Both the position numbers and the translations under genes were made by a program. Under the pieces are notes generated by a model. The model made no database searches, had not been told where the DNA came from, and saw nothing but the letters and a program-made list of their open reading frames with translations. 64,000 nt of DNA. Source: Halostreptopolyspora alba (GTDB lineage: Bacteria > Actinomycetota > Actinomycetes > Streptosporangiales > Streptosporangiaceae). Below, in pieces: positions 8,874 through 16,904 of this stretch (positions within the stretch are counted from its first letter, which is position 1; each line of letters opens with the position of its first letter). The stretch is from NCBI GenBank assembly GCA_003725585.1, contig RJMB01000019.1, forward strand, positions 1 to 64,000, in the 5' to 3' direction.

Positions 8874-8896
8874 CCCGTGCCGCGCTGAGCACCAAT

Positions 8897-8932
8897 GACA
8901 TCGCCCCCGGTCATCGGATCGGGGGCGATGTC
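8897..8932 (+). terminator. strong hairpin after the chaplin gene
   Basis: A perfect 13-bp stem, 8897-8909 with 8920-8932 (GACATCGCCCCCG and its complement), with a 10-base loop. There is no T-run, as is usual for high-GC actinomycete terminators. It separates the chaplin and SURF1 genes. Confidence 0.75.
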
Positions 8933-8965
8933 GTGTGCCCGGGAGCGTCTCGTAGCCTCGATTAC

Positions 8966-9775
8966 GTGCTTCGGGTGTTGCTTTCGTCGCGCATGCTGGC
9001 ATTCCACGCGCTGGTCGCGGTGGTCGTGCCGGTGTTCGTCACGCTCGGCTTCTGGCAGCTCGACCGCTGGGAGGAGCGCTCCACGGCCGCACAGCTACAG
9101 GAGGACAACCTCAGTTCCGACCCCGTGCCGGTGGCGGAGCTGACCGGCGTCGGCGAGGACGTCGACAGCGCCGACCGGTGGCGGCGGGTCACCGTCACCG
9201 GGAGCTACGACACCGACAACGAGCTCTACGTCCGCAACCGTGACGGCTCCCGGGGGGTGGGCCTGCACGTCGTGACTCCGCTGGTGACCGAGGACGGAAC
9301 GGGAGTGCTGGTCAACCGGGGTTGGGTCGAGCAGCCGCCGACCGCGACCTCGCGGCCCGACGTCCCACCCCCGCCTGACGGCGAGGTGACGGTGACCGGG
9401 CGGATCCAGTTCAGCGAAACCGAGGAGAACACCGGTGTCCGCGACCGGGGTGGGCTGCCCGAGAGGCAGATCATGCTCGTCGACGTGGCCGAGATCGGCG
9501 AGGACCTGCCGTATCCGCTCTACGGCGGCTACGTGGAGCGGACCGGGGAGAACCCGTCGTCCGACCCGGCGCCCGAGCCGGTGGCCCCGCCCGAGACCAA
9601 TCTCGGGATGAACATGTCGTACGCGGTGCAGTGGTGGGTGTTCGCCGTGATCGCGGTTGGTGGCTGGGTGTTCCTGGTACGGCGCGAGGTGCGCGACGCC
9701 CGCGAGGGTCTCGGCCCGGTCGAGGACGACTCCGACGATCCCGATTCGGCCCCGCGGCCGCCCGCGCGGGTGTGA
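8966..9775 (+). CDS. SURF1 family cytochrome oxidase assembly protein
   Basis: 269 residues with the SURF1 layout: one N-terminal membrane helix ending 'LGFWQLDRWEERS', a large extracytoplasmic domain containing 'WRRVTVTGSYD' and 'GVLVNRGWV', then a second helix 'YAVQWWVFAVIAVGGWVFLV' near the C-terminus. SURF1 helps insert heme a into cytochrome c oxidase. The GTG at 8966 is preferred, as it starts directly before the helix; no good ribosome site is seen, so translation may be leaderless. A start at 8933 would fall inside the preceding terminator. Confidence 0.85.
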   Translation: MLRVLLSSRMLAFHALVAVVVPVFVTLGFWQLDRWEERSTAAQLQEDNLSSDPVPVAELTGVGEDVDSADRWRRVTVTGSYDTDNELYVRNRDGSRGVGLHVVTPLVTEDGTGVLVNRGWVEQPPTATSRPDVPPPPDGEVTVTGRIQFSETEENTGVRDRGGLPERQIMLVDVAEIGEDLPYPLYGGYVERTGENPSSDPAPEPVAPPETNLGMNMSYAVQWWVFAVIAVGGWVFLVRREVRDAREGLGPVEDDSDDPDSAPRPPARV

Positions 9776-9824
9776 GGCCCCACGCGGGGCGGGGTGAGAG
9801 CGCCACGCCTGCCAGGATGTTGCC

Positions 9825-10655
9825 ATGACCGATGACCTGTACCCCGAGGTGGCCCACATCACGTGGCGCCCCGCGGGCCCGGAGGAGAGCACGCGAGCCA
9901 GCCGGATCTGGTGGGAGCGTTCCGCCGACGAGTACCAGGCCGAGCACGGTGACGACCTGCGGGGCGCCTACGTCTGGGGTCCGGAGGGGCTGGATGAGAC
10001 GCGGGCGCGCCTCCTGGGGGATCCGGCCTCGATCACCAACGCCCGCGCCCTCGAGGTGGGCTGCGGCGCGGCGTGGTGCTCCCGTTGGCTGCGCCAGCAG
10101 GGTGTCTCCCGGGTGGTCGGGATCGACCTGGCTCTCGGGCAGCTGCGGCACTCGCGGCGCATCGACGAGGAGGAGGGCGTTGACGTCGCTGTGGCGCAGG
10201 CCGACGCGTTGCGGCTGCCGTTCGCCGATGCCGCGTTCGACCTGGTCCATTCCGCCTACGGTGGGTTTCCCTTCGTCCCGGACGCCGGTGTGGCGGTGGC
10301 GGAGAGCGCCCGGGTGCTCCGGCCGGGTGGGCGGTTGGTGTTCTCGGTGCCGCACCCCATCCGGTGGTGCTTCCCCGACGAACCCGACGAGCGTGGCCTG
10401 GTCGCCAACCACCCCTACTTCGACCGTGCCGCCTACGTGGAGCAGGACGCGCGGGGGCGGGCGTGCTATGTGGAGCACCACCACACCATCGGCGACTGGG
10501 TGCGCGCCATCGCCGGCGCCGGGCTGCGGCTGCGCGATCTGGTGGAGCCGGAGTGGCCGGAGGAGAACGAGCGGGTATGGGATGGCTGGAGCCCGTTGCG
10601 TGGCCGGATCATCCCGGGCACGGCGATATTCGCCGCGGAGAAGGACAGCGCATGA
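9825..10655 (+). CDS. class I SAM-dependent methyltransferase
   Basis: 276 residues. The SAM-binding motif I is 'ALEVGCGAAWCSRWL' (about residue 67), motif II 'VVGIDLALGQL', and post-motif 'DLVHSAYGGFPFVPDAG'. These mark a Methyltransf_11-type enzyme. The ATG at 9825 follows CCAGGATGTTGCC. The stop overlaps the Smr-domain gene by four bases (ATGA), so the two are translationally coupled. The methyl acceptor is unknown. Confidence 0.8.
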   Translation: MTDDLYPEVAHITWRPAGPEESTRASRIWWERSADEYQAEHGDDLRGAYVWGPEGLDETRARLLGDPASITNARALEVGCGAAWCSRWLRQQGVSRVVGIDLALGQLRHSRRIDEEEGVDVAVAQADALRLPFADAAFDLVHSAYGGFPFVPDAGVAVAESARVLRPGGRLVFSVPHPIRWCFPDEPDERGLVANHPYFDRAAYVEQDARGRACYVEHHHTIGDWVRAIAGAGLRLRDLVEPEWPEENERVWDGWSPLRGRIIPGTAIFAAEKDSA

Positions 10656-10903
10656 AGCTCAAGCTCGACCTGCACGACATCTTCAACCGTGGGCGGGACA
10701 TCGACCGCGCCCTGAACGACATCATGGACGAGGCCGAACGGACCAAGGCCAAGACCATCGAGATCATTCCGGGCAAGGGGTCCGGCCAGCTGAAGAAGCG
10801 GGTGCTGCGGTTCCTCGACCAGAAGCACGTCAAGGCCCGGTACCACCGGCTGGAGAAGGACTCCAAGAACTTCGGTCGGTTGTTCGTGCACTTCAGGCAC
10901 TGA
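10652..10903 (+). CDS. small Smr-domain protein
   Basis: 83-residue stand-alone Smr (MutS2 C-terminal-like) domain. It has the 'LKLDLHDIF' start corresponding to the LDLH motif, and 'IEIIPGKGSGQLKKRVL' corresponding to the HGxGxG loop with Pro instead of His. Smr domains bind or nick branched nucleic acids, and some act on RNA. It is coupled to the upstream methyltransferase through ATGA. Its last ten codons (GRLFVHFRH*) recur 659 bp downstream at 11533-11562. Confidence 0.75.
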   Translation: MKLKLDLHDIFNRGRDIDRALNDIMDEAERTKAKTIEIIPGKGSGQLKKRVLRFLDQKHVKARYHRLEKDSKNFGRLFVHFRH

Positions 10904-10907
10904 GATA

Positions 10908-10927
10908 GCCAACTTGGCCAAGTTGGC
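10908..10927. promoter_or_regulatory. perfect palindromic operator of the toxin-antitoxin pair
   Basis: GCCAACTTGGCCAAGTTGGC is a perfect 20-bp palindrome five bases after the Smr stop. CATAAT (10929-10934) is a good -10 seven bases before the antitoxin ATG. Antitoxin binding here would cover the promoter, the usual autoregulation of such pairs. Confidence 0.75.
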
Positions 10928-10940
10928 GCATAATGAGGGT

Positions 10941-11219
10941 ATGAATATTGATCCCGTGGAGCTGTCCGTCGCGGAAGCCCGTGACGAGTTCTCTCAGCGT
11001 GTGAACAAGGCTGCTTTCGGCGACGAGATCACCTACGTGACGCGAGGTCGCAAGCACGAGCGTGTCGCCGCGATCGTTCCCGTTGAGCTGGTCGAGGCCT
11101 ATGAGGAGCTTCTCGATCAGCAGGACGGCCGTGTCGCACACCAGCGACTGGAGGAGATTAGGTCCGGCGACGCTGAGGTTGTATCGGCCGAGGACGTCGC
11201 CAAGGAGCTCGACCTGTGA
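10941..11219 (+). CDS. Phd/YefM-family antitoxin
   Basis: 92 residues. The N-terminal Phd/YefM fold shows 'VELSVAEARDEFSQRVNKA', 'GDEITYVTRGRKHERVAAIV' and 'PVELVEAYEELL', followed by an acidic C-terminal tail that would wrap the toxin. The ATG at 10941 lies seven bases after a CATAAT -10, so the mRNA is probably leaderless. It overlaps the toxin start by GTGA, the standard coupled antitoxin-first order. Confidence 0.85.
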   Translation: MNIDPVELSVAEARDEFSQRVNKAAFGDEITYVTRGRKHERVAAIVPVELVEAYEELLDQQDGRVAHQRLEEIRSGDAEVVSAEDVAKELDL

Positions 11220-11497
11220 CGGGTGATGGCTCGCACCTCTACGAGGTGGTGTTTGACAACCGGGCCAGTAAGGAGCTCGGTAAGTTGGACACGCCTGTGG
11301 CCCGTCGCGTGTACTCAGCCGTATTGGCCCTGGCTAAGGAGCCGCGCCCGGAGGGATGTCGTCAGCTCAGTGGATACCCCGGGCTGTGGCGCATCCGCGT
11401 GGGCGATTATCGGGTGGTGTACACCGTCGACGACGGTCAGCTCGTGGTGGTCGCGTTGCGTGTTGCCCATCGTCGCGAGATCTATCGAAAACTTTGA
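11216..11497 (+). CDS. RelE/ParE-family toxin
   Basis: 93 residues of the RelE fold: 'YEVVFDNRASKELGKLD', 'GCRQLSGYPGLWRIRVGDYR' and 'VVYTVDDGQLVVVALRVAHR', then 'REIYRKL'. The Arg/Tyr-rich middle and 'HRREIYRKL' end match mRNA-cleaving RelE members that act at the ribosome. The GTG at 11216 overlaps the antitoxin stop. It is intact and should be functional. Confidence 0.85.
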   Translation: MTGDGSHLYEVVFDNRASKELGKLDTPVARRVYSAVLALAKEPRPEGCRQLSGYPGLWRIRVGDYRVVYTVDDGQLVVVALRVAHRREIYRKL

Positions 11498-11505
11498 AGA
11501 TGATT

Positions 11506-11562
11506 CCCGAAGTGAACAAGTACAAGTACATTGGCCGGCTATTCGTCCACTTTCGTCACTGA
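11506..11562 (+). pseudogene. relic of an Smr gene 3' end
   Basis: The last ten codons here, ending at TGA 11560-11562, read GRLFVHFRH*, identical in protein to the end of the Smr gene at 10874-10903. At DNA level 23 of 30 bases match, and all seven differences are synonymous. The preceding codons keep only weak similarity. The toxin-antitoxin pair thus lies between a complete Smr gene and a second Smr 3' end. Confidence 0.7.
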
Positions 11563-11565
11563 GTG

Positions 11566-11583
11566 GTGACTAAAAGTCACTTT
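11566..11583 (+). terminator. small hairpin with T-run
   Basis: GTGACT (11566-11571) and AGTCAC (11575-11580) form a six-pair stem with an AAA loop, followed by TTT. It sits just after the Smr relic and overlaps the end of the convergent YoeB-type gene. Confidence 0.5.
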
Positions 11584-11852
11584 CCATAGTGGTACCTGCA
11601 CGCCGCGATGAGGATCTCGTCCTCAGCCAGCTTGTGTACGAGCCGGTGCTCGTCGGTGATACGGCGGGACCAGTAGCCCTGGAAACCATGGCGCAGTGGT
11701 TCGGGTTTGCCCATGCCCTCGTTGCCGTTGCGGGCGATGTCCTTGATGAGCGCGTTGATGCGTTTGAGGATCTCCCGGTCCTCGTTCTGCCACCAGACGT
11801 AGTCCTCCCGGGCGCTGTCCGCCCAGACCAGCCTCACTCGTCTATCTCCCAC
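11577..11852 (-). CDS. Txe/YoeB-family toxin without intact antitoxin
   Basis: 91 residues. YoeB-family landmarks are clear: 'VWADSAREDYVWWQNEDREI', 'GKPEPLRHGFQGYWSRRI', 'DEHRLVHKL' and the terminal 'CRYHYGK' with catalytic His/Tyr. YoeB is a ribosome-dependent mRNA endonuclease. The start is GTG at 11852, inside the end of the antitoxin frame as in normal yefM-yoeB pairs. The antitoxin upstream is reduced to a stub, so this toxin is orphaned. It is either silent, or held by another antitoxin such as the Phd/YefM protein 0.6 kb away. Confidence 0.85.
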   Translation of the reverse strand: MGDRRVRLVWADSAREDYVWWQNEDREILKRINALIKDIARNGNEGMGKPEPLRHGFQGYWSRRITDEHRLVHKLAEDEILIAACRYHYGK

Positions 11853-11920
11853 TCGATACCGTGACCGGCCTCCAGTTCTTCGATCGCGGTCACCAGGCGT
11901 CGGGCGTTCTCGGGGCTATC
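11834..11920 (-). pseudogene. truncated YefM antitoxin (C-terminal stub)
   Basis: The minus-strand frame ending at TGA 11834-11836 encodes 'SPENARRLVTAIEELEAGHG' and then IEWEIDE, the classic YefM C-terminus that neutralises YoeB. Upstream the family similarity ends at about 11920 and an in-frame TAG follows within seven codons. There is no N-terminal DNA-binding half and no start codon, so the antitoxin gene has lost its 5' two-thirds. Confidence 0.8.
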
Positions 11921-12172
11921 GAGGCGAGGTGGCGTGTGCTACCGCGCCAGACGTCACCCACTGGCGGCGTATCGGCGCGATGGCGGGTGTGGCGGCGACT
12001 CCCCGCCAAGAAGCGCCTGGACGCGATCGGTGCCGATGACCTCCAACTTGGTCACGGTGTGAGCCCCGTGACTCCCAGGTGGGACGTCCGTAGGCGCACG
12101 CACCCAAGGGCTCCGGCCGCCTATGGGGCCATTTCCGTGACCGCGAACTCCGGCGGCCGCTCGGCTCGCGGA

Positions 12173-13096
12173 TCACGCGGATCCCGGCGCCCCCTTCGGG
12201 GAGGTCTCGACCGCCTCCCCGCTGTTCGGGCCGGGGCCTCCTCCCCGGGTGCCGTCCGGCACCGTCAACAGCGCTATCCCGTAAGCCCCGGCGACCGCGC
12301 ACACCGCGGCGACCCCGAGACCGACCCACCCACCGGAGTACGACTCGCCCATGAACGTGACACCCACGACGGCGGCCGCGACCGGGTTCGCGACGGTGGT
12401 GATGCCCAGCGGCGCCCCCAGCTCCATGCCCTGGTAGGCGGCCTGGGCGAGCAGTAGTCCGGCGACGGCGACCACGGCGGTTCCGAACGTGGCGGGGTGC
12501 GACACGGCGGCGGCCCCCTCCTCCCCGGCGGCGTTGATGGCCGTCTTGGTGGTGGCGGAGGAGACGGCGAACGCGACTCCCGCGGCGGCCGCGAGCAGGT
12601 AGCTGCGCCACGCCGCGGAACGGACCCGCCCCCCGGCCCAGGCCATCGCCAGCAGCAGGCCCAGGGTCGCGGTCACCCCCAGCAGTGCCTCGGCCCGCCC
12701 GAGCGTGTGCCCCGAACCGCCGGTGACAGCCACCGACAGCAGCAGAGCCAGCGCGGCGACGGTGATGGCGGCGCCGCGCCACTCGCGTGCCGTCACGCGT
12801 CGACCGCCGACCCGGGCCGACCACGGCAGCCCGAACACCAGCACCAGCACGCCCAGCGGCTGGATCACGGTCAGTGGGGCGAACCCCAGAGCACCGACCT
12901 GGAACCCCGCCCGCCCGGCGTTGAGGACGGCCGAGACCCACCACAAAGGGCGGATGAGGAGGCCCCCGAGCGCCCGCCGCCCGGTCAGCGGGGCGGGAAC
13001 GGCCACCGCCAGCCGGCGCTGGGCCACCGCAGCGGCGGTGTAGCAGGCGCACGAGAGCACGCCGAACACGATCCCGACCCAAACCCCGTACGTCAT
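12173..13096 (-). CDS. DMT-superfamily transporter (EamA-like)
   Basis: 307 residues with about nine to ten hydrophobic helices in two EamA-like halves. The first is 'WVGIVFGVLSCACYTAAAVA' through 'APLTVIQPLGVLVLVFGL'; the second includes 'LGAPLGITTVANPVAAAVVG' with the family's PVxAxxxG-type helix. The ATG at 13096 follows GAAAGG. An extension upstream is antisense-like. Substrate unknown; metabolite or magnesium-type exporters belong here. Confidence 0.75.
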   Translation of the reverse strand: MTYGVWVGIVFGVLSCACYTAAAVAQRRLAVAVPAPLTGRRALGGLLIRPLWWVSAVLNAGRAGFQVGALGFAPLTVIQPLGVLVLVFGLPWSARVGGRRVTAREWRGAAITVAALALLLSVAVTGGSGHTLGRAEALLGVTATLGLLLAMAWAGGRVRSAAWRSYLLAAAAGVAFAVSSATTKTAINAAGEEGAAAVSHPATFGTAVVAVAGLLLAQAAYQGMELGAPLGITTVANPVAAAVVGVTFMGESYSGGWVGLGVAAVCAVAGAYGIALLTVPDGTRGGGPGPNSGEAVETSPKGAPGSA

Positions 13097-13277
13097 ATCC
13101 GACAGCCTTTCGCACAACGAGCCATGGCGCGACAGCGCCCCCTCGCCGCGCCTCGGTCCCCGCCCGTTACGCCAACCGCGGAAACCCCCATGCGGTGGGC
13201 TCCGCCGATGGCGGCCGTGGGGGAACCCGCCGTACCGTTGACGGCATCGGACACGGTCGATCTCGACGGAGCCTCCC

Positions 13278-13637
13278 ATGAGCGAACGCGCCCTGCACGC
13301 GGTCCCCGAGCCCATCCCCTTCGACGATCCGCTGATGCGGGAACTCATCGGGGCCGAGCTACGGCGCTCCCGGCTCGAACAGGGGCGCACCCTCCGTGAG
13401 GTCGCCGAGACCGCCCAGGTGTCGCTGCCGTACCTGTCCGAGATCGAGCGGGGCCGCAAGGAGCCCTCCTCGGAGATGCTCGCCGCGGTCTACCGCGCCC
13501 TGGGGTTGCGGCTCGTTGACCTGGTCAGCGCCATCCACACCGAGCTCGCCCGGGACACCGTCGTGGCCCCGCGGCCGGTGCCCGCCACGGGGCCGACGCC
13601 CGGTTCCGGGCCGCGCGCCATGCTGCTGGCCGCCTGA
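13278..13637 (+). CDS. XRE-family regulator, PopR/ClgR-like
   Basis: 119 residues with a canonical helix-turn-helix: 'RRSRLEQGRTLREVAETAQV' and 'SLPYLSEIERGRKEPSSEML'. The chain ends LLAA. ClgR and PopR activate clp genes in Streptomyces and are themselves removed by Clp proteases through terminal Ala residues. This gene's 3' end is 29 bp from two convergent clpP genes, so a PopR-like role in a feedback loop is the natural reading. The ATG at 13278 is the only sensible start. Confidence 0.75.
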   Translation: MSERALHAVPEPIPFDDPLMRELIGAELRRSRLEQGRTLREVAETAQVSLPYLSEIERGRKEPSSEMLAAVYRALGLRLVDLVSAIHTELARDTVVAPRPVPATGPTPGSGPRAMLLAA

Positions 13638-13666
13638 TCCCACCCGCGCGGGTGGGCCGGTCCACC

Positions 13667-14278
13667 TCAGGCCGCGCGAGCGGGCCGCTCCCGAGTGGAG
13701 ATCACGTCATCCAGCAGGCCGTACTCCTTCGCCTGGTGCGCCGTGAGGATGCTGCTCCGGTCGGTGTCCTCGCGCAGCCGGGCCACGCTCCGCCCCGTGT
13801 GCCGGGACAGGATCTCCTCGACCTGGGAGCGGATCCGCAACACCTCGGCGGCCTCGATCTCCAGGTCGGCCGCCTCGCCCTGGGCCTGGGACGACGGCTG
13901 GTGTAGCAGAACGCGGGAGTGCTCCAGCGCCATACGCTTGCCCGGTGTTCCCGCCGCGAGCAGCACGGCGGCCGCCGATGCCGCCTGCCCCATGCACACG
14001 GTCGCCACGTCGGAACGGACGAACCGCAGGGTGTCGTAGATCGCCGTCAACGCGGTCGCGGAACCGCCCGGGGAATTGATGTACAGCTGGATGTCGCGCT
14101 CGCTGTTCTCGTAGTCCAGGTGCAGCATCTGGGCCATGACCGCGTTGGCGACACCGTCGTCGATCTGGGTGCCCAGGAAGATGATGCGTTCGGACAGCAG
14201 CCGGCTGAACACATCGGAGGACCGTTCCCCGGTGCCGGTCCGCTCGATCACCATCGGAACCGTGTACTGACCGCTCAT
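13667..14278 (-). CDS. clpP: ATP-dependent Clp protease proteolytic subunit (ClpP4-like)
   Basis: 203-residue ClpP. '[20 protein letters not shown]' is the oxyanion/handle region, '[17 protein letters not shown]' carries the nucleophilic Ser, and '[13 protein letters not shown]' the catalytic His, with Asp further on. It is the second gene of a clpP pair; its ATG at 14278 overlaps the upstream clpP stop by ATGA. ClpP rings degrade proteins delivered by Clp ATPases. The pair beside an XRE regulator recalls Streptomyces clpP3-clpP4. Confidence 0.9.
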   Translation of the reverse strand: MSGQYTVPMVIERTGTGERSSDVFSRLLSERIIFLGTQIDDGVANAVMAQMLHLDYENSERDIQLYINSPGGSATALTAIYDTLRFVRSDVATVCMGQAASAAAVLLAAGTPGKRMALEHSRVLLHQPSSQAQGEAADLEIEAAEVLRIRSQVEEILSRHTGRSVARLREDTDRSSILTAHQAKEYGLLDDVISTRERPARAA

Positions 14279-14943
14279 GCCCGCCCCTCCGTTTCGGTCG
14301 CCGCGGCGGGCTCGGCGCGGAACCCGAACCTGCGCGCGGTCTCGCCGCCCAGCTCGGAGGCGGTCTCGACCACGTGGTCGACGAAGCCGTACTCGCGCGC
14401 CTCCTCCGCGGTGAACCAGCGGTCGCGGCGCTGATCCTGGGCGATCGTCTCGATCGACTGGCCGGTGTGCTCGGCGATGAGCCGCTGCGTGACGGCCTTG
14501 GTGTGGGCCAGGTTGTCGGCCTGGACAGCGATGTCGGCCGCGGTCCCGGCCAACCCGCCGGACGGCTGGTGCATCATGATCCGCGCGTTCGGCAGGCTGA
14601 AACGCTTGCCGGGTGTGCCCGTGCACAGCAGGAACTGCCCCATGCTGTACGCGGCCCCCATGACCAGCGTCGCGACGTCGTTGGGGATGAAGCGCATCGT
14701 GTCGTAGATGGCGAGCCCCGCCGAGATGGAGCCGCCCGGGCTGTTGATGCACAACGTGATGTCGCGCTTGGTGTCCTCCTCAGCGAGCAGCAGGAGCTGC
14801 GCGCAGACCCTGTTGGCGAGCGTGTCGTCCACCTCGGCGCCGAGCACGACCGTGCGGCTGCGAAGCAGGCGCGACGCGATCTGGTCGTCGAACGGCACGG
14901 CGGCGACCTCCGCCGCAGCGAGCCGCGATTCGGTTGCGAGCAT
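14275..14943 (-). CDS. clpP: ATP-dependent Clp protease proteolytic subunit (ClpP3-like)
   Basis: 222-residue ClpP: '[20 protein letters not shown]', nucleophile region '[17 protein letters not shown]', catalytic His in '[14 protein letters not shown]', and a longer C-terminal tail than usual. The ATG at 14943 is preceded by GGAGGAGG with ideal spacing, better than an in-frame ATG at 14979. First gene of the two-gene operon. Tyr sits before the active Ser where many ClpPs have Ala. Confidence 0.9.
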   Translation of the reverse strand: MLATESRLAAAEVAAVPFDDQIASRLLRSRTVVLGAEVDDTLANRVCAQLLLLAEEDTKRDITLCINSPGGSISAGLAIYDTMRFIPNDVATLVMGAAYSMGQFLLCTGTPGKRFSLPNARIMMHQPSGGLAGTAADIAVQADNLAHTKAVTQRLIAEHTGQSIETIAQDQRRDRWFTAEEAREYGFVDHVVETASELGGETARRFGFRAEPAAATETEGRA

Positions 14944-15266
14944 GATTCCTCCTCCGGTCGGCCTCGATACGCCGGGCACTCACCCGGCGGGCCGGTGCTC
15001 CCAGCGTGCTTCGCCCGCCGGAGCGGAATCGAGCGTTTCTGCCCGGGGAAGATCTGCTCAGGGCAGAGCGGGAGAGCCCGCGTGGGAGGCCCCGTGTCGA
15101 CCGGGGCCGCCCCGAACGCGACGAGCCCCGCACCCGCCCGGAGACGGATGCGGGGCTCCGGTCGCGCGCTGGCCGGATACTCCCGGTGCGGGCCGGTCAG
15201 CACACGTTCATCTGGCCCTCGACCGGGCCGATGTCGGAGTTCGCGCGGAGGAACCCGCCGGCCGGG
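14944..15266. other. intergenic region between clpP operon and methyltransferase
   Basis: 323 bases. It contains the strong clpP ribosome site at the left end, the presumed clpP promoter, and a terminator hairpin at 15123-15158 for the gene to the right. No gene is assigned; an overlapping minus-strand frame ending near 15197 is noted under rejected items. Confidence 0.5.
15123..15158 (-). terminator. terminator of the phospholipid methyltransferase-like gene
   Basis: GAGCCCCGCA (15123-15132) pairs perfectly with TGCGGGGCTC (15149-15158) across a 16-base loop. It lies 109 bases after the stop of the minus-strand gene at 15267 and before the clpP promoter. Confidence 0.65.
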
Positions 15267-15971
15267 TCATTCCTCGACCGGTTTGCGCAGGTGATGGATC
15301 CACGCCGGCGGGATGTTCGGCAGGATCCGCTCACTGCCGATCCCGTAGCGGTTCACCCACTCCTCGACGACCCAGCTCGACCGCGCCTGGCGCAGGTACT
15401 CCTCACGGGGGGCGATGACCGCCTTGACCTCCTTGGTGTAGAGATAACCGAAGAACGACAGGTGCCCGCCGGGACGCAGCACCGTGAAGTAGTACTCGAA
15501 GATCTCCCGGACCTCCTCGGCCGTGAAATTGGCGAACGGGAGACCCGAGATGATGAGGTCGTAACTCCGGTCCGTTCCCAGGTCGGTGACGAGCGCCTGG
15601 TGAACGGTGAGCTGGTCGGCCACCCGGGACAGCGCGGGGTCGGTCGTGGTGAGGTCACTGAGGTAGCTCGCGAACTCCGCGTTGGACTCCACCAGGTCGG
15701 CGGTGTCGCCTTCGCGCATGCGCGCGGCGACGGCCCGGGAGACCGGGCCGGTTCCGGCGCCGGCCTCCAGGATGGACATCCCGGCGTTGGGGTCCGCTCG
15801 CTCGTCGAGGAACCGCGTCAGCGCGTTCGACAACGCGGGACCACTCGGAGCCACGGCCCCGGTCGCCCGGAAGGTGTGGAACGCCTGCCGCAGGAACAGG
15901 CCGATGTCGCGTACCCCCTGCTCCAGGGCAGGGCGTTCGGAAGTGATCGAAGGGGTTTCTGTCGCAGCCAT
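15267..15971 (-). CDS. class I SAM methyltransferase, phospholipid N-methyltransferase-like
   Basis: 234 residues. 'FRATGAVAPSGPALSNAL' precedes the SAM motif 'ILEAGAGTGPVSRAVAAR', the order seen in PmtA-type phospholipid N-methyltransferases and the related rRNA-methylase-like family. 'YDLIISGLPFANFTAEEV' resembles the conserved NxPf-type post-motif. PmtA converts phosphatidylethanolamine towards phosphatidylcholine, but a different acceptor is possible. The ATG at 15971 begins MAATETP. Monocistronic, with a terminator downstream. Confidence 0.75.
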   Translation of the reverse strand: MAATETPSITSERPALEQGVRDIGLFLRQAFHTFRATGAVAPSGPALSNALTRFLDERADPNAGMSILEAGAGTGPVSRAVAARMREGDTADLVESNAEFASYLSDLTTTDPALSRVADQLTVHQALVTDLGTDRSYDLIISGLPFANFTAEEVREIFEYYFTVLRPGGHLSFFGYLYTKEVKAVIAPREEYLRQARSSWVVEEWVNRYGIGSERILPNIPPAWIHHLRKPVEE

Positions 15972-16100
15972 ACTCGAACGCTAGTCGCTGTCCACAGGTT
16001 CTGGTGTGCGGGGCTGCACGTGTCGCGGGAACGCCCGCGCTCCCCGCCGGGCAGCCCCGCGCTACCCCTGTCGAGCCCGTCGCGGATAACATACGGCGCG

Positions 16101-16904
16101 ATGAATGGCACGCGGCACCCCAAAACTGCACTCGTCACCGGCGCCTCCACCGGTATCGGCGCGGAGTTCGCCCGCGCGTTGGCCGAGCGAGGATACTCCC
16201 TGGTTCTCGTGGCCCGGCGTTTCGAACTCATGACCCAGCTCGGCGCCGAGCTGGGCGACCGGTTCGGGGTCACCGTGCGGCCCCTGCCCGCCGACCTGGC
16301 GGGACCATCGGGGCTGGCCAAGGTCGAGGAACGGTTGCGTGCCGACGGCTCGGGCGAGGACGCCCCGATCGACCTGCTGGTCAACAACGCCGGCCGTGGT
16401 GGGGGCGGCCACTTCCACCGGCAGGAGACCGACGAGCTCGACGCGATGATCGACCTCAACATTCGCGCGGTCACGAGGCTCGGCCGCGCCGCCCTCGCGG
16501 CGCACGTGGCCCGGCGCGCCGCGGGCGAGGGGCGGCGCCCGATGGGCGTGATCAACGTGTCGTCGCTGGCCGGTGAGCTGCCGGCGAACCCCGGCGGTGC
16601 GGTGTACGGGGCCACGAAGGCGTTCGTCACCCGGTGGAGCGAGAGCGCGGCCGAGGAGGTCGCGCCGCACGATCTGCACGTCACAGCCGTGCTCGCCGGG
16701 TTCGTCCGTACCGAGATGACGCGTGAGGCGGACCTGCCCGATCTCGCCTTCGTCCCGAAGGAGCGCATCGCCCGCGAGTCGCTGCGCGCGTGGGCGGCCG
16801 GCCACACCAGCGTGGTGCCGGACATGCGGTACCGGGCCGCCAGGAACCTGCTCCGGGTGCTCCCAGGCCCGGCGTTCAAGGCGCTCACCCGCCGGCGGAG
16901 GTGA
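16101..16904 (+). CDS. short-chain dehydrogenase/reductase
   Basis: 267-residue classical SDR. The cofactor loop is 'ALVTGASTGIGAEFARAL' with Arg-Arg after beta-2 (LVARRFE), which favours NADP(H). Also present are 'LLVNNAGRGGGG', the catalytic Ser in 'VINVSSLAGELP', and the YxxxK pair in 'GGAVYGATKAFV'. The ATG at 16101 lies 10 bases after GATAAC, a possible -10, so the transcript may have a very short leader. Substrate unknown. Confidence 0.88.
   Translation: MNGTRHPKTALVTGASTGIGAEFARALAERGYSLVLVARRFELMTQLGAELGDRFGVTVRPLPADLAGPSGLAKVEERLRADGSGEDAPIDLLVNNAGRGGGGHFHRQETDELDAMIDLNIRAVTRLGRAALAAHVARRAAGEGRRPMGVINVSSLAGELPANPGGAVYGATKAFVTRWSESAAEEVAPHDLHVTAVLAGFVRTEMTREADLPDLAFVPKERIARESLRAWAAGHTSVVPDMRYRAARNLLRVLPGPAFKALTRRRR

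Noticed and set aside
15197-15340. Minus-strand frame ending near 15197 with a natural-looking C-terminus (GPVEGQMNVC).
   Set aside because: The only start is a GTG inside the preceding methyltransferase gene with no good ribosome site, and half of the frame is a shadow of that gene. Not enough to call a peptide gene.
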